A stretch of 49,069 bases of DNA from Paraburkholderia sp. BL25I1N1. GTDB lineage: Bacteria; Pseudomonadota; Gammaproteobacteria; Burkholderiales; Burkholderiaceae. The DNA lies in the NCBI RefSeq assembly GCF_003002025.1, contig NZ_PVZB01000041.1:1-49069 (forward strand), written 5' to 3'. Below the pieces are notes generated by a model. It made no database searches. It was given only the letters and a program-made list of their open reading frames with translations, and had not been told where the DNA came from. Positions 1 through 8,294 of this stretch are shown piece after piece (the first letter of the stretch is position 1; each line of letters starts with the position of its first letter). Made by a program: the position numbers and the translations under genes.

Positions 1-63
1 AAGGGCCCGCCGGCGCGTCGCGCATCAAGCGCCCACACTTATCGGCTGTTAATTTTTAAAGAT
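1..63 (-). ncRNA. rRNA operon leader (boxA/boxC-like), 16S gene just outside window
   Basis: Read on the minus strand, this stretch contains ATCTTTAAAAATT (51-63) followed by AAGTGTGGGCGCTTGATG. This matches the order of boxA and the GTGTGGGC element in rRNA leaders (E. coli: CTCTTTAACA then GTGTGGGCACTC). In that layout the 16S gene begins about 100 nt further downstream, which is left of base 1. Family identity comes from remembered leader sequences; no rRNA sequence itself is present. Confidence 0.7.
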
Positions 64-165
64 CGATTACGCATTCACCACCGAACCCGCACCGCAGGTC
101 GTCAACATCACAACCACCCGGCACCGCTTCGTTCTGCGTCGCTGCATCAGCAGCAGAGAAACGAG

Positions 166-194
166 ATTATGAAGGCTCTTTTTCGTTTCGTCAA
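166..194 (-). promoter_or_regulatory. rRNA operon sigma70 promoter
   Basis: On the minus strand TTGACG (194-189), a 17-nt spacer and CATAAT (171-166) form a near-consensus sigma70 promoter. A-rich sequence (AAAAAATGTTG) lies directly upstream of the -35, as in UP elements. It points into the boxA-like leader, about 100 nt downstream. Confidence 0.75.
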
Positions 195-257
195 CAACAT
201 TTTTTCGCTTTCGCTTAAAACCCTGTTGACGCTACGGCCGCTGGTTTCTGCCGCAGC

Positions 258-275
258 CCTCGTTCTGCAACGAGG
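258..275. other. Short perfect hairpin upstream of rRNA promoter
   Basis: CCTCGTT-CTGC-AACGAGG forms a 7-bp stem with a 4-nt loop, between the stop of the SGNH hydrolase and the rRNA promoter. There is no U-tract on either side. It may help separate the two minus-strand transcripts, but this is only inference. Confidence 0.35.
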
Positions 276-339
276 AGGCGAATCTTAGGTGAACTTCGGC
301 CATATAACAAGGGTTTGACCGAAATCTTTTTTTGGCGGC

Positions 340-1608
340 TCATTTGTGGGTTGAATTCACCACCGCGTCGATCGGAACCACGTCGGCCATCGCGGCATAG
401 CCCGCGTCGCTTGGATGGATGTGATCGCCACTGTCGAAGTTGCGCCGCAGACGATCCGGCTGCGCCGGATCACGCAGCGCGGCGTCGAAGTCCACCACGC
501 CGTCGAAGGCATGGCTCGTCCGAATCCACTGGTTGACGGCGAGCCGCATGCTTTCTCTCTGCGGCGGAAGCGACGCCGGCGTCAGCGTCGCACCGAACAG
601 CTTCACGCCGGCGTGCCGGGCTGCGGTGATCAGCCGCTGGTATCCGGCAATCAGATCGGCGGCCGTCACCGACGTGTGCGGAAAATCGCAATCGAGACCA
701 TTACGCGGCGGCATGGCCGCGAAGTTGATGTCATTGATGCCGATCAGCAGAATCGCCGTCTTGACGCCCGGGCGCCCGAGCACGTCGTGCTCGAAGCGCG
801 TCGCGAGCGCGTCGCCGTAGCAAGGGGAGTCGCTCAGCAGACGGTTGCCGCTGATCCCCAGATTGACAATCGCGGTCGACCGGTCGCCGCTAGCGGCAAA
901 CCGGCGCGCCAACGCATCCGGCCAGCGGCGATTCTGGTTCAGGCTGGAGCGCATGCCGTCTGTGATCGAATCGCCGATCGCGGCAACGGCGGCCGATGCA
1001 GGCGCCGCGTCCACCGACAACCCGGTTACCCAAACATATTGTGTGAATCGGCCGCGAAACGCTTCCGCGGAGGCATCCGCCGTGTGATTACCCGGTGCCG
1101 AAACGTAGTTCACCTGGTTCGACACACGATGCCAAGCCACGATATGCTGCTCAGCCCCCATAAATGCGCTGACGGCATAGGGCGCACCTTCGGCGATATC
1201 GATCGCGACCGGGTCACTGTCCAACTCGCCACCCGGCGGAATCGAGACCGCACTCTTGCCGCTGAACGTCACGCGCGCCTCACCATTACCAGCCGCCGCG
1301 CCACCCGCAGAACGCGCGATCCGCAGGTCTTCGATGACGAGCGGCGTTTTGCCATACCGATTGCTGAGATGAACCCGCGCGGACTTTCCGGACAGCGTCG
1401 GATAAACGATCTGACGCACAGTGCGCCCGGCTACTTCCGGTGCGCGATACAGTGGCGGCAGGTCCGCCCGCTGAGGAATAGGTTGCAGCGCAGTCGCCCA
1501 TGCGGTGACCCAATGTGCCGGGGCGTCGGCTGCGAAAACGGTCTGGGAAACGGCAAATTGGGCAAACAGCGCCGCGCTGCATGCGGCGGCCAGGGTGCGA
1601 ATGGTCAT
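340..1608 (-). CDS. Secreted SGNH/GDSL-family hydrolase
   Basis: A 422-residue esterase/lipase-type hydrolase. Residues 1-26 are a signal peptide (hydrophobic stretch then VFA), so the enzyme is probably periplasmic or secreted. The four SGNH blocks are visible: IGDSITDG with nucleophile Ser214, LGISGN (250-255), GIND (290-293) and DHIHPSDAGY with Asp395 and His398. About 180 residues of beta-rich sequence precede the catalytic domain, typical of the longer family members. The ATG at 1608 was chosen because it begins the signal peptide; upstream in-frame sequence is out of frame with the neighbouring gene. The substrate cannot be read from sequence. It is transcribed toward the rRNA promoter. 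Confidence 0.88.
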   Translation of the reverse strand: MTIRTLAAACSAALFAQFAVSQTVFAADAPAHWVTAWATALQPIPQRADLPPLYRAPEVAGRTVRQIVYPTLSGKSARVHLSNRYGKTPLVIEDLRIARSAGGAAAGNGEARVTFSGKSAVSIPPGGELDSDPVAIDIAEGAPYAVSAFMGAEQHIVAWHRVSNQVNYVSAPGNHTADASAEAFRGRFTQYVWVTGLSVDAAPASAAVAAIGDSITDGMRSSLNQNRRWPDALARRFAASGDRSTAIVNLGISGNRLLSDSPCYGDALATRFEHDVLGRPGVKTAILLIGINDINFAAMPPRNGLDCDFPHTSVTAADLIAGYQRLITAARHAGVKLFGATLTPASLPPQRESMRLAVNQWIRTSHAFDGVVDFDAALRDPAQPDRLRRNFDSGDHIHPSDAGYAAMADVVPIDAVVNSTHK

Positions 1609-1697
1609 TCGGGTGGTCGGTTCAAGGCGAAACGTGCATTGTGCCCGATCGCTCCAGCCGTCGCGGGTCTCCGCGACGGCATTCGCGCGCGGCCGAC

Positions 1698-3320
1698 TCA
1701 GGCCGTCTGCGCTCCGGCCATCTTCAACGCGAGCGCTTCGGCCACTTCGATACCGTCGATGGCAGCCGAGTAGATCCCGCCGGCGTAGCCCGCTCCTTCG
1801 CCGGCCGGATACAGGCCTTCGACGTTCATGCTCTGATAGTCGTCCCGCCGCCGCACCCGAATCGGCGACGACGTTCTCGTCTCGACGCCTGTCAGCACGG
1901 CGTCGTGCATCGCGAACCCGGCGATCTTCTTGTCCATCTCCGGCAAGGCTTCGCGAATGGCCTCGATCACATAGTCGGGGAGCGCCGTGCTGAGATCGGT
2001 CGGATGCACGCCGGGCTTGTAGGACGGCACCACCGAACCCAGCGACGTGGACGGCCGGCCGGCGATAAAGTCGCCGACCAGCTGGCCCGGCGCCATATAG
2101 TTGCCGCCACCCAGCTCGAAAGCCCGTTCTTCCCATTTGCGCTGAAAAGCGATTCCGGCGAGCGGGCCGCCCGGATAGTCGTCCGGCGTGATGCCAACCA
2201 CGATCCCCGCGTTGGCATTCCGCTCCGCCCGCGAATACTGGCTCATGCCGTTGGTCACCACGCGGCCCGGTTCGGAGGTCGCCGCCACCACGGTGCCGCC
2301 CGGGCACATGCAGAAACTGTAGACGGCGCGCCCGTTGCTGCAGTGATGCACCACCTTATAGTCGGCGGCACCAAGCTGCTTGTGACCGGCAAACTTGCCG
2401 AAACGGCTGCGGTCGATCAAACCCTGCGGATGTTCAATGCGGAAACCGAGTGAAAACGGCTTCGCCTCAATGTAGACGCCGCGGTCGTTCAGCATCTGGA
2501 AGGTGTCGCGCGCGCTATGCCCGACCGCCAGCACCACATGCTCGCAGCGCAGCGTCTCGCCGGTCGACAGCTTCAGCGCCCGCACCTTGCCCTGATCGAT
2601 CTCGATATCGTCGACGCGGGTTTCGAAACGCACCTCGCCGCCCAGCTCGTGGATGGTCGCGCGCATTTTTTCAACCATGCTCACCAGCCGGAACGTGCCG
2701 ATATGCGGCCGGCTCAGAAACAGAATGTCTTCCGGCGCGCCAGCCCTCACGAATTCGTCGAGCACCTTGCGGCCGTAATGCTTCGGATCCTTGATCTGGC
2801 TGTACAGCTTGCCGTCCGAGAAAGTGCCCGCGCCGCCTTCGCCGAACTGCACATTCGATTCGGGATTGAGCACCGACTTACGCCACAAGCCGAAGGTATC
2901 CTTGGTGCGCTCGCGCACGGCCTTGCCGCGCTCGAGGATGATTGGCCGGAAACCCATTTGCGCCAGAATCAACCCGGCAAACAGGCCGCACGGCCCCATG
3001 CCGATCACGACCGGGCGCAGCGCGGTCATCTGCGCCGGCGCTTGGGCGACGAACCGGTAGGCCATATCTGGCGTCACGCCGCAATGTGGCACGTCGGCGA
3101 GCCGCTTGAGCGCCGCCGCTTCATCCGTCACCTCGGCATCGACGATGTAGGTGAGCTTGATGTCGGCGCGCTTGCGCGCATCGTGCGCGCGACGAAACAC
3201 GGTGTATCGGATGAGCCCGTCCGCGGCCACGCCGAGTTCCGCGAGGCGCGCACGCACGGCGGCTTCGAGGGCGCTCTCGGGATGATCGAGCGGGAGTTTG
3301 ATTTCGCTTAAACGTAACAT
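1698..3320 (-). CDS. FAD-dependent dehydrogenase (COG2509-type)
   Basis: A 540-residue flavoprotein. After an N-terminal domain of about 100 residues comes the dinucleotide-binding motif IGMGPCGLFAG (106-116) followed by a glutamate-ended beta strand (ILERG). Further on are an HSARDTF segment and a C-terminal GEGAGYAGGI motif that closes the FAD site. This is the pattern of the conserved NAD(P)/FAD-dependent oxidoreductase family COG2509, whose physiological substrate is unknown to me. Length is normal for the family. It lies 89 bp upstream of the SGNH hydrolase on the same strand, so co-transcription is possible but no functional link is evident. Confidence 0.85.
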   Translation of the reverse strand: MLRLSEIKLPLDHPESALEAAVRARLAELGVAADGLIRYTVFRRAHDARKRADIKLTYIVDAEVTDEAAALKRLADVPHCGVTPDMAYRFVAQAPAQMTALRPVVIGMGPCGLFAGLILAQMGFRPIILERGKAVRERTKDTFGLWRKSVLNPESNVQFGEGGAGTFSDGKLYSQIKDPKHYGRKVLDEFVRAGAPEDILFLSRPHIGTFRLVSMVEKMRATIHELGGEVRFETRVDDIEIDQGKVRALKLSTGETLRCEHVVLAVGHSARDTFQMLNDRGVYIEAKPFSLGFRIEHPQGLIDRSRFGKFAGHKQLGAADYKVVHHCSNGRAVYSFCMCPGGTVVAATSEPGRVVTNGMSQYSRAERNANAGIVVGITPDDYPGGPLAGIAFQRKWEERAFELGGGNYMAPGQLVGDFIAGRPSTSLGSVVPSYKPGVHPTDLSTALPDYVIEAIREALPEMDKKIAGFAMHDAVLTGVETRTSSPIRVRRRDDYQSMNVEGLYPAGEGAGYAGGIYSAAIDGIEVAEALALKMAGAQTA

Positions 3321-3472
3321 GAGTACCGGGGGATGCAGGAAGGCCGCAAATCGCGGCCAATTCGCAATTTTATAGGTTTAGTGTGGGGGCGGGGCGCCGG
3401 CGCAGACGAAACGCCTTGCTAACGAATCTCTTCCCTGCCCATCGGCCCGATCGACTCATCTCAAAAAATTTA

Positions 3473-3500
3473 TTAACCGACCGGTCGGTTGGCTTATACT
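3473..3500 (+). promoter_or_regulatory. Putative paaA promoter overlapped by the operator
   Basis: TATACT (3495-3500) is a good -10. TTAACC (3473-3478) with a 16-nt spacer is a moderate -35. The palindromic operator covers the -35 and most of the spacer, which fits repression by blocking RNA polymerase. Confidence 0.5.
3475..3490. promoter_or_regulatory. Palindromic operator of the paa operon (PaaR-type)
   Basis: AACCGACCGGTCGGTT is a perfect 16-bp palindrome 46 bp upstream of the paaA start. TetR regulators bind such sites, and a PaaR-like TetR gene closes this cluster. Betaproteobacterial PaaR sites of this form are remembered, not looked up. Confidence 0.8.
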
Positions 3501-3536
3501 GTGCGCACACAGACAACTTCCGCAGAGAGCGTCCCC

Positions 3537-4535
3537 ATGTACACGCAATCCCTGGATATTCCCGGCAATGTCGCCCCGCTAGACGTGGGCGCAGACTCGT
3601 CCGAGCAGATGCGGTTCGACGCAGTCATGGCCGCCGACGGCAAGATCGAAGCTCAGGACTGGATGCCTGAGGCCTACCGCAAGACGCTAGTTCGGCAAAT
3701 CTCGCAGCACGCGCATTCGGAAATCGTCGGCATGCTGCCGGAAGGCAATTGGATCACGCGCGCGCCCAGCCTGAAGCGCAAGGCGATTCTGCTTGCCAAA
3801 GTGCAGGACGAGGCCGGCCACGGCCTCTATCTATATAGCGCGGCGGAAACGCTCGGTGTGTCGCGCGATCAGCTGATCGCCGCGCTGCACTCGGGCAAAG
3901 CCAAATATTCGAGCATTTTCAATTACCCGACACCCACATGGGCGGACGTCGGCGTGATCGGCTGGCTGGTGGACGGCGCGGCGATCATGAACCAGATTCC
4001 GCTGTGCCGTTGCACGTATGGCCCGTACGCGCGCGCCATGATCCGCATCTGCAAGGAAGAGTCGTTCCACCAACGGCAGGGTTTCGACGCCCTCATGTCG
4101 ATGATGGCCGGCACCGAAGCACAGCGCGAACTGGTCCAGCAGGCGGTGAACCGCTGGTGGTGGCCGGTGCTGATGATGTTCGGCCCGAGCGACAAGGATT
4201 CGATCCACAGCAACCAGTCGTCGAAATGGGGCATCAAGCGCATTTCGAACGACGATCTGCGTCAGAAATTCGTCGACGCCACCGTCGACCAGGCCAAGGT
4301 GCTCGGCGTCACGCTGCCCGATCCGGACCTGAAATGGAACGAAGCGCGCGGCCATCACGACTACGGCGACATCGACTGGGAAGAATTTTGGCGCGTGGTG
4401 AATGGCGACGGCCCGTGCAACCGCGAGCGTCTCGCCACCCGCGTCAAAGCCCACGACGACGGCGCCTGGGTCCGCGAAGCCGCCCTCGCCCACGCCGAAA
4501 AACAGCGCCAGCGCGCTCAACAGCACGCCGCTTAA
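3537..4535 (+). CDS. paaA: Phenylacetyl-CoA 1,2-epoxidase, catalytic subunit PaaA
   Basis: A 332-residue ferritin-like diiron oxygenase subunit. PaaA uses O2 to epoxidise the ring of phenylacetyl-CoA, the committing step of aerobic phenylacetate degradation, in a cytoplasmic complex with PaaC, PaaB and the reductase PaaE. Two ExxH diiron motifs are visible, EAGH (92-95) and ESFH (175-178), in the expected helices. The ATG at 3537 was preferred over an earlier GTG-type extension because it gives the family's usual N-terminus; its ribosome site is weak. First gene of paaABCDE, behind a TetR-type operator. Confidence 0.96.
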   Translation: MYTQSLDIPGNVAPLDVGADSSEQMRFDAVMAADGKIEAQDWMPEAYRKTLVRQISQHAHSEIVGMLPEGNWITRAPSLKRKAILLAKVQDEAGHGLYLYSAAETLGVSRDQLIAALHSGKAKYSSIFNYPTPTWADVGVIGWLVDGAAIMNQIPLCRCTYGPYARAMIRICKEESFHQRQGFDALMSMMAGTEAQRELVQQAVNRWWWPVLMMFGPSDKDSIHSNQSSKWGIKRISNDDLRQKFVDATVDQAKVLGVTLPDPDLKWNEARGHHDYGDIDWEEFWRVVNGDGPCNRERLATRVKAHDDGAWVREAALAHAEKQRQRAQQHAA

Positions 4536-4574
4536 AGCGCGCCGCATGCCGGACACAGAATCAGGAGATCTGCA

Positions 4575-4859
4575 ATGAACAAGGAATGGCCGATTTGGGA
4601 AGTCTTCGTGCGCAGCAAGCAGGGACTCGACCACAAACACTGCGGCAGCCTGCACGCCGCCGACGCGCCGATGGCGCTGCGCATGGCGCGCGACGTCTAC
4701 ACGCGCCGCCAGGAAGGCGTGAGCATCTGGGTGGTGCCGTCGTCGGCGATTACGGCGTCCGCGCCGGAAGACAAGGCGGAGCTGTTCGAACCGGCGGGCG
4801 ACAAGATCTACCGCCACCCGACGTTCTACACGCTCCCCGACGAAGTCAACCACATGTAA
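4575..4859 (+). CDS. paaB: Phenylacetyl-CoA epoxidase subunit PaaB
   Basis: A 94-residue subunit of the phenylacetyl-CoA monooxygenase complex. The WPIWEVFVRSKQGLDHKHCG start and the conserved length identify the PaaB family, a small alpha/beta protein that bridges PaaAC units and is not itself catalytic. The start has a good AGGAGA ribosome site (4563-4568). It lies 39 bp after paaA and 8 bp before paaC in the same operon. Confidence 0.95.
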   Translation: MNKEWPIWEVFVRSKQGLDHKHCGSLHAADAPMALRMARDVYTRRQEGVSIWVVPSSAITASAPEDKAELFEPAGDKIYRHPTFYTLPDEVNHM

Positions 4860-4867
4860 GCGCGGCC

Positions 4868-5671
4868 ATGACCATCACGCCCCAACATCTTCAGTACGTG
4901 CTGCGCCTCGCGGATACCGCGCTGATCCTCGGTCAGCGCAATACCGAATGGTGCGGCCACGGCCCGATCCTCGAAGAGGACATCGCGCTGTCGAACATGA
5001 GCCTCGACCTGATCGGCCAGGCGCGGTTGCTTTACACACACGCGGCGTCGCTCGAACAGCAGCTTACCGGCAAAAACCGCACGGAAGACGACTATGCATA
5101 CTTTCGCGCCGAGCGCGAGTTTGCCAACTACACGCTCGCCGAGTTGCCGCATGTCGGCCCGCTGTCGGCCACCGCGAAAACCGAAAAGGATTACGCGGTC
5201 ACGATCGTGCGCAACTTCCTCTACTCGACGCTGATGGCGCATCTCTGGACGGCGCTTACGGCGTCCACCGACGAGCAACTGGCGGCGATCGCATCGAAGT
5301 CGATCAAGGAAACCAGCTATCACGTGCACCACGCACGCGAGTGGCTGATCCGTTTCGGCGACGGCACCGAGGAATCGCATCGCCGCGCGCAAGCCGCGCT
5401 GGACTATCTGGTGCCGTACACGCGGGAGTTCTTTAGCACGGACGCCGTCGAGGAAGGCATTGCGGCAGCCGGCATCGGCCCGCTGACGTCGGACCTCGAA
5501 GCAGCGTGGCTCGACGACGTGCGCGCCACGCTCGACGAAGCCACCTTGACACTGCCCGAACCGGTCAAGCACATCACGACCGGCAAGCACGGCGAGCATT
5601 CCGAGCACATGGGTTTCGTGCTGGCCGAAATGCAGAGCCTCGCGCGTCAGCATCCCGGCGCCACCTGGTAA
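4868..5671 (+). CDS. paaC: Phenylacetyl-CoA epoxidase structural subunit PaaC
   Basis: A 267-residue ferritin-like helical protein that pairs with PaaA. PaaC is a degenerate diiron homologue that supports PaaA structurally. Family marks include the NTEWCGHGPILEEDIALSNM segment near residue 23 and the KETSYHVHHAREW helix. The start at 4868 lies 8 bp after paaB. The gene continues into paaD with a 7-bp gap, so the operon is tightly packed. Confidence 0.95.
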   Translation: MTITPQHLQYVLRLADTALILGQRNTEWCGHGPILEEDIALSNMSLDLIGQARLLYTHAASLEQQLTGKNRTEDDYAYFRAEREFANYTLAELPHVGPLSATAKTEKDYAVTIVRNFLYSTLMAHLWTALTASTDEQLAAIASKSIKETSYHVHHAREWLIRFGDGTEESHRRAQAALDYLVPYTREFFSTDAVEEGIAAAGIGPLTSDLEAAWLDDVRATLDEATLTLPEPVKHITTGKHGEHSEHMGFVLAEMQSLARQHPGATW

Positions 5672-5678
5672 TCCAACG

Positions 5679-6230
5679 ATGACGACTTCGACGGCCCTCC
5701 GCACGACCGACATGACCGACGCCACACTTGAACGCGCATGGGCCGTGCTCGAAACGGTGCCCGATCCGGAGATTCCGGTGGTGTCGATTCGCGAACTCGG
5801 CATTTTGCGCGACGTGCGGCGCGCCGCCGACGGCACGCTCGAAGTCGTGATCACGCCGACCTACTCCGGTTGCCCGGCCATGTCGCAGATCGCCGAGGAC
5901 GTCGCGCATGCGCTCGACGTGGCGGAACTCAAGCCTTATCGGATCGCCACGGTGCTCGCGCCGGCCTGGACGACCGACTGGATGACCGCCGAGGCGCGCG
6001 AAAAATTGCGCGCCTACGGCATCGCGCCGCCCACGGGCAATTGCGGTTCGCCCGTGCCCGTGCAGGAAAAAGTGATGCGCTTCGTGCCCCGCGCACTGCC
6101 CGCGCCGTCGTGCCCGCGTTGCGGCTCGGCGCACACCGAGCGGCTCGCACAATTTGGCTCGACCGCCTGCAAAGCCTTGTACCGCTGCCTCGACTGCCGC
6201 GAGCCCTTCGACTACTTCAAACCATACTGA
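5679..6230 (+). CDS. paaD: PaaD, metal-site maturation factor of phenylacetyl-CoA epoxidase
   Basis: A 183-residue protein of the PaaD / MIP18 (DUF59) family, needed for maturation or activity of the epoxidase rather than catalysis. An N-terminal DPEIP motif (29-33) and SGCPAM (63-68) are typical of DUF59. The C-terminus carries a zinc-ribbon-like pair, CPRC (145-148) and CLDC (170-173). A second methionine at residue 12 could be the true start. It ends one base before paaE begins. Confidence 0.93.
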   Translation: MTTSTALRTTDMTDATLERAWAVLETVPDPEIPVVSIRELGILRDVRRAADGTLEVVITPTYSGCPAMSQIAEDVAHALDVAELKPYRIATVLAPAWTTDWMTAEAREKLRAYGIAPPTGNCGSPVPVQEKVMRFVPRALPAPSCPRCGSAHTERLAQFGSTACKALYRCLDCREPFDYFKPY

Positions 6231-6231
6231 T

Positions 6232-7320
6232 ATGGCCACTCCGCAATTTCACCCGCTGCGTATCCGCGAAGTACGACCCGAAACCGCCGATTCGGTTTCG
6301 GTCGCCTTCGAAGTCCCCGCCGAACTGCGCGACCACTATCGCTTCACGCAAGGCCAGTTCGTCACGCTGAAGACGCATATCGACGGTGAGGAAACGCGCC
6401 GTTCGTATTCGATCTGCGTCGGCGTCACCGATTACGACCGCGACGGCGAACTGCGCATCGGCATCAAGCGCGTACGCGGCGGGCGTTTCTCGAACTTTGC
6501 CTTCGATACGCTGCAGCCCGGCCACACGATCGACGTAATGACACCAGACGGGCGCTTCTTCACCCATCTGAACGCCGACCAGGGTCAGCAATATCTGGCG
6601 TTCTCAGGCGGTTCCGGCATCACGCCGGTGCTGGCCATCATCAAGACGACGCTCGAAGTCGAACCGCGCAGCACCTTCACGCTCGTGTACGGCAACCGTA
6701 GCGTCGATCAGATCATGTTCGCGGAAGAGCTCGAGGATCTGAAGAACCGCTTCATGAACCGCTTCGTCCTCTATCACGTGCTGTCCGACGATCTGCAGGA
6801 CGTCGAGCTATTCAACGGCGTGCTCGATCAGGATAAGTGCGCGGCCTTCATCGAGAATCTGCTGCCGGCCGAGGCGATCGACGAAGCCTTCATTTGCGGC
6901 CCCGCTCCGATGATGGACGCCGCCGAAGCCGCGCTGAAAGCCGCCGGCGTGCCATCGGAAAAGGTGCACGTGGAGCGCTTCGGTTCGCCGCTGCCGCAAG
7001 CGGGCGTGCCGCCGGTCGAAATCACCGAAGACACGCCTGCTGCCGATCTGGAAATTGTACTCGACGGAAAGCGCCGCAAGCTGCGCCTGCCGTATCAGGG
7101 CGTGAGCGTGCTCGACGTCGGCCTGCGCGCCGGTCTCGCGCTGCCATATGCGTGCAAGGGCGGCGTCTGCTGCACCTGCCGCGCGAAGGTGCTGGAAGGC
7201 GAAGTGAAGATGGAAAAGAACTACACGCTCGAAGAACACGAAATCCGCGACGGTTTCGTGCTGACGTGCCAATGTCATCCGATCAGCGACCGCGTGGTGG
7301 TGAGCTACGACGAACGTTGA
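6232..7320 (+). CDS. paaE: Phenylacetyl-CoA epoxidase reductase PaaE
   Basis: A 362-residue electron-transfer subunit that passes electrons from NADPH via FAD and a [2Fe-2S] cluster to PaaA. The N-terminal ferredoxin-reductase module has the FAD motif RSYS (57-60), the pyridine-nucleotide motif GGSGITP (126-132) and CGPAPMM (222-228). The C-terminal plant-type ferredoxin domain has Cys308, Cys313, Cys316 and Cys346. The ATG at 6232 lies one nucleotide after the paaD stop, implying coupled translation. Last gene of the paaABCDE run. Confidence 0.95.
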   Translation: MATPQFHPLRIREVRPETADSVSVAFEVPAELRDHYRFTQGQFVTLKTHIDGEETRRSYSICVGVTDYDRDGELRIGIKRVRGGRFSNFAFDTLQPGHTIDVMTPDGRFFTHLNADQGQQYLAFSGGSGITPVLAIIKTTLEVEPRSTFTLVYGNRSVDQIMFAEELEDLKNRFMNRFVLYHVLSDDLQDVELFNGVLDQDKCAAFIENLLPAEAIDEAFICGPAPMMDAAEAALKAAGVPSEKVHVERFGSPLPQAGVPPVEITEDTPAADLEIVLDGKRRKLRLPYQGVSVLDVGLRAGLALPYACKGGVCCTCRAKVLEGEVKMEKNYTLEEHEIRDGFVLTCQCHPISDRVVVSYDER

Positions 7321-7384
7321 GCCGAATGCGGCGGACAAACCTGCTGCACGTCCGCCGCGCTTTGAGCAGGTCCGCGATCCGCTT

Positions 7385-7442
7385 ACACTAGGGGCCGCTC
7401 GCGACCGGACACCTGTTCCGGTCGATGAGCGGCCCCTAGTGT
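7385..7442. repeat. Long inverted repeat / hairpin between paaE and the DUF1835 gene
   Basis: Two perfect 16-bp arms, ACACTAGGGGCCGCTC (7385-7400) and its reverse complement (7427-7442), enclose a second 7-bp stem, CGACCGG (7402-7408) with CCGGTCG (7418-7424), around a 9-nt loop. No U-tract follows. It may act as an attenuator, RNA-processing site or protein-binding site between the paa genes and their regulator. Confidence 0.8.
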
Positions 7443-7467
7443 TGTTAACCGCCCCACACCACTGCCG

Positions 7468-8280
7468 ATGAGCACGATTCACCTCACCAATGGCGATGTC
7501 GCCGCCGAGTCACTGCGCACCGCGTTGCGGGATGCGGGCCGCGACGAGCGCGTGCACGCACTGCGCGACGATCTCGCGGTCGGCCCGCTGCGCGGCGTCG
7601 ACGACGCGCCCGACGTGCGCGCGGACTTCTGGGATCGCGTGAGTGCCGACACGAAGCGCGATTTCCTTCGGGAATTCCGTGAGCAGGCCGCGGCGCTGGA
7701 GAATATCGCGCGCGGCGAAGCGAATCTGGTGGTCTGGCACGGCGAAAGCGCATCGGATCAATTGATGCTGCGCCGCGTCTGCTACCACTTGCGCAACAAC
7801 CCGCAGCGCCTGAACGAAGTGCGTCTGTCGATTCGCGATCTCACCGATCCGGGCGCGTGGGCGCATAGCCGCAAAGACCGCGCGACGTCGGTCGGCATGT
7901 TTGCGCCGCCCGTGCTGCAATCCCGTCTGGCGGACGCCGCGCCGATCTCGGTACTGCGCATCAGCCGGCTCGCGCTCGAATGGCAGGAAGTCAAACACGC
8001 GAACGGCGAAACGCGGCGCTGGCGCGACAATACGTTCACGAGCGGCAGCTTCGCGGAGCTGGACGCGCTGATTTTCGAGCACGTCACTGAAGACTGGCAG
8101 CCCGCCGCGCGCGTCGCCGCCGAATTGATGACGGCCGAACTCGGTTTCCTGGTGAGCGACAGCATTGCGCTGTGGCGCTTCCGGGAACTGGCCGCAACCC
8201 GGCGCATCAAGCTGCGCGGCGACGCGAGCGGCTGGCGCACGCTCGAATTGTGCGCAGCGTTCGCACCCTGTCCACACTAA
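7468..8280 (+). CDS. DUF1835 domain-containing protein
   Basis: A 270-residue cytoplasmic protein. It begins with the family signature IHLTNGDVAAESLRTAL (4-20) and continues with the DDLAVGPL segment (about 34-41) and WHGES (about 91-95). The C-terminal half resembles the DUF3658 module often joined to DUF1835. Molecular function is not known to me. It is placed between paaE and the TetR regulator, 14 bp before the latter, the order I remember from other Burkholderia paa loci, so it is probably co-transcribed with the regulator. Confidence 0.85.
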   Translation: MSTIHLTNGDVAAESLRTALRDAGRDERVHALRDDLAVGPLRGVDDAPDVRADFWDRVSADTKRDFLREFREQAAALENIARGEANLVVWHGESASDQLMLRRVCYHLRNNPQRLNEVRLSIRDLTDPGAWAHSRKDRATSVGMFAPPVLQSRLADAAPISVLRISRLALEWQEVKHANGETRRWRDNTFTSGSFAELDALIFEHVTEDWQPAARVAAELMTAELGFLVSDSIALWRFRELAATRRIKLRGDASGWRTLELCAAFAPCPH

Positions 8281-8294
8281 TAGAACAGACGACT

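Noticed and set aside
169..288. 39-codon plus-strand frame starting ATG AAG GCT
   Set aside because: The ATG overlaps the -10 of the minus-strand rRNA promoter, there is no ribosome site, and the promoter/boxA reading explains the sequence better.
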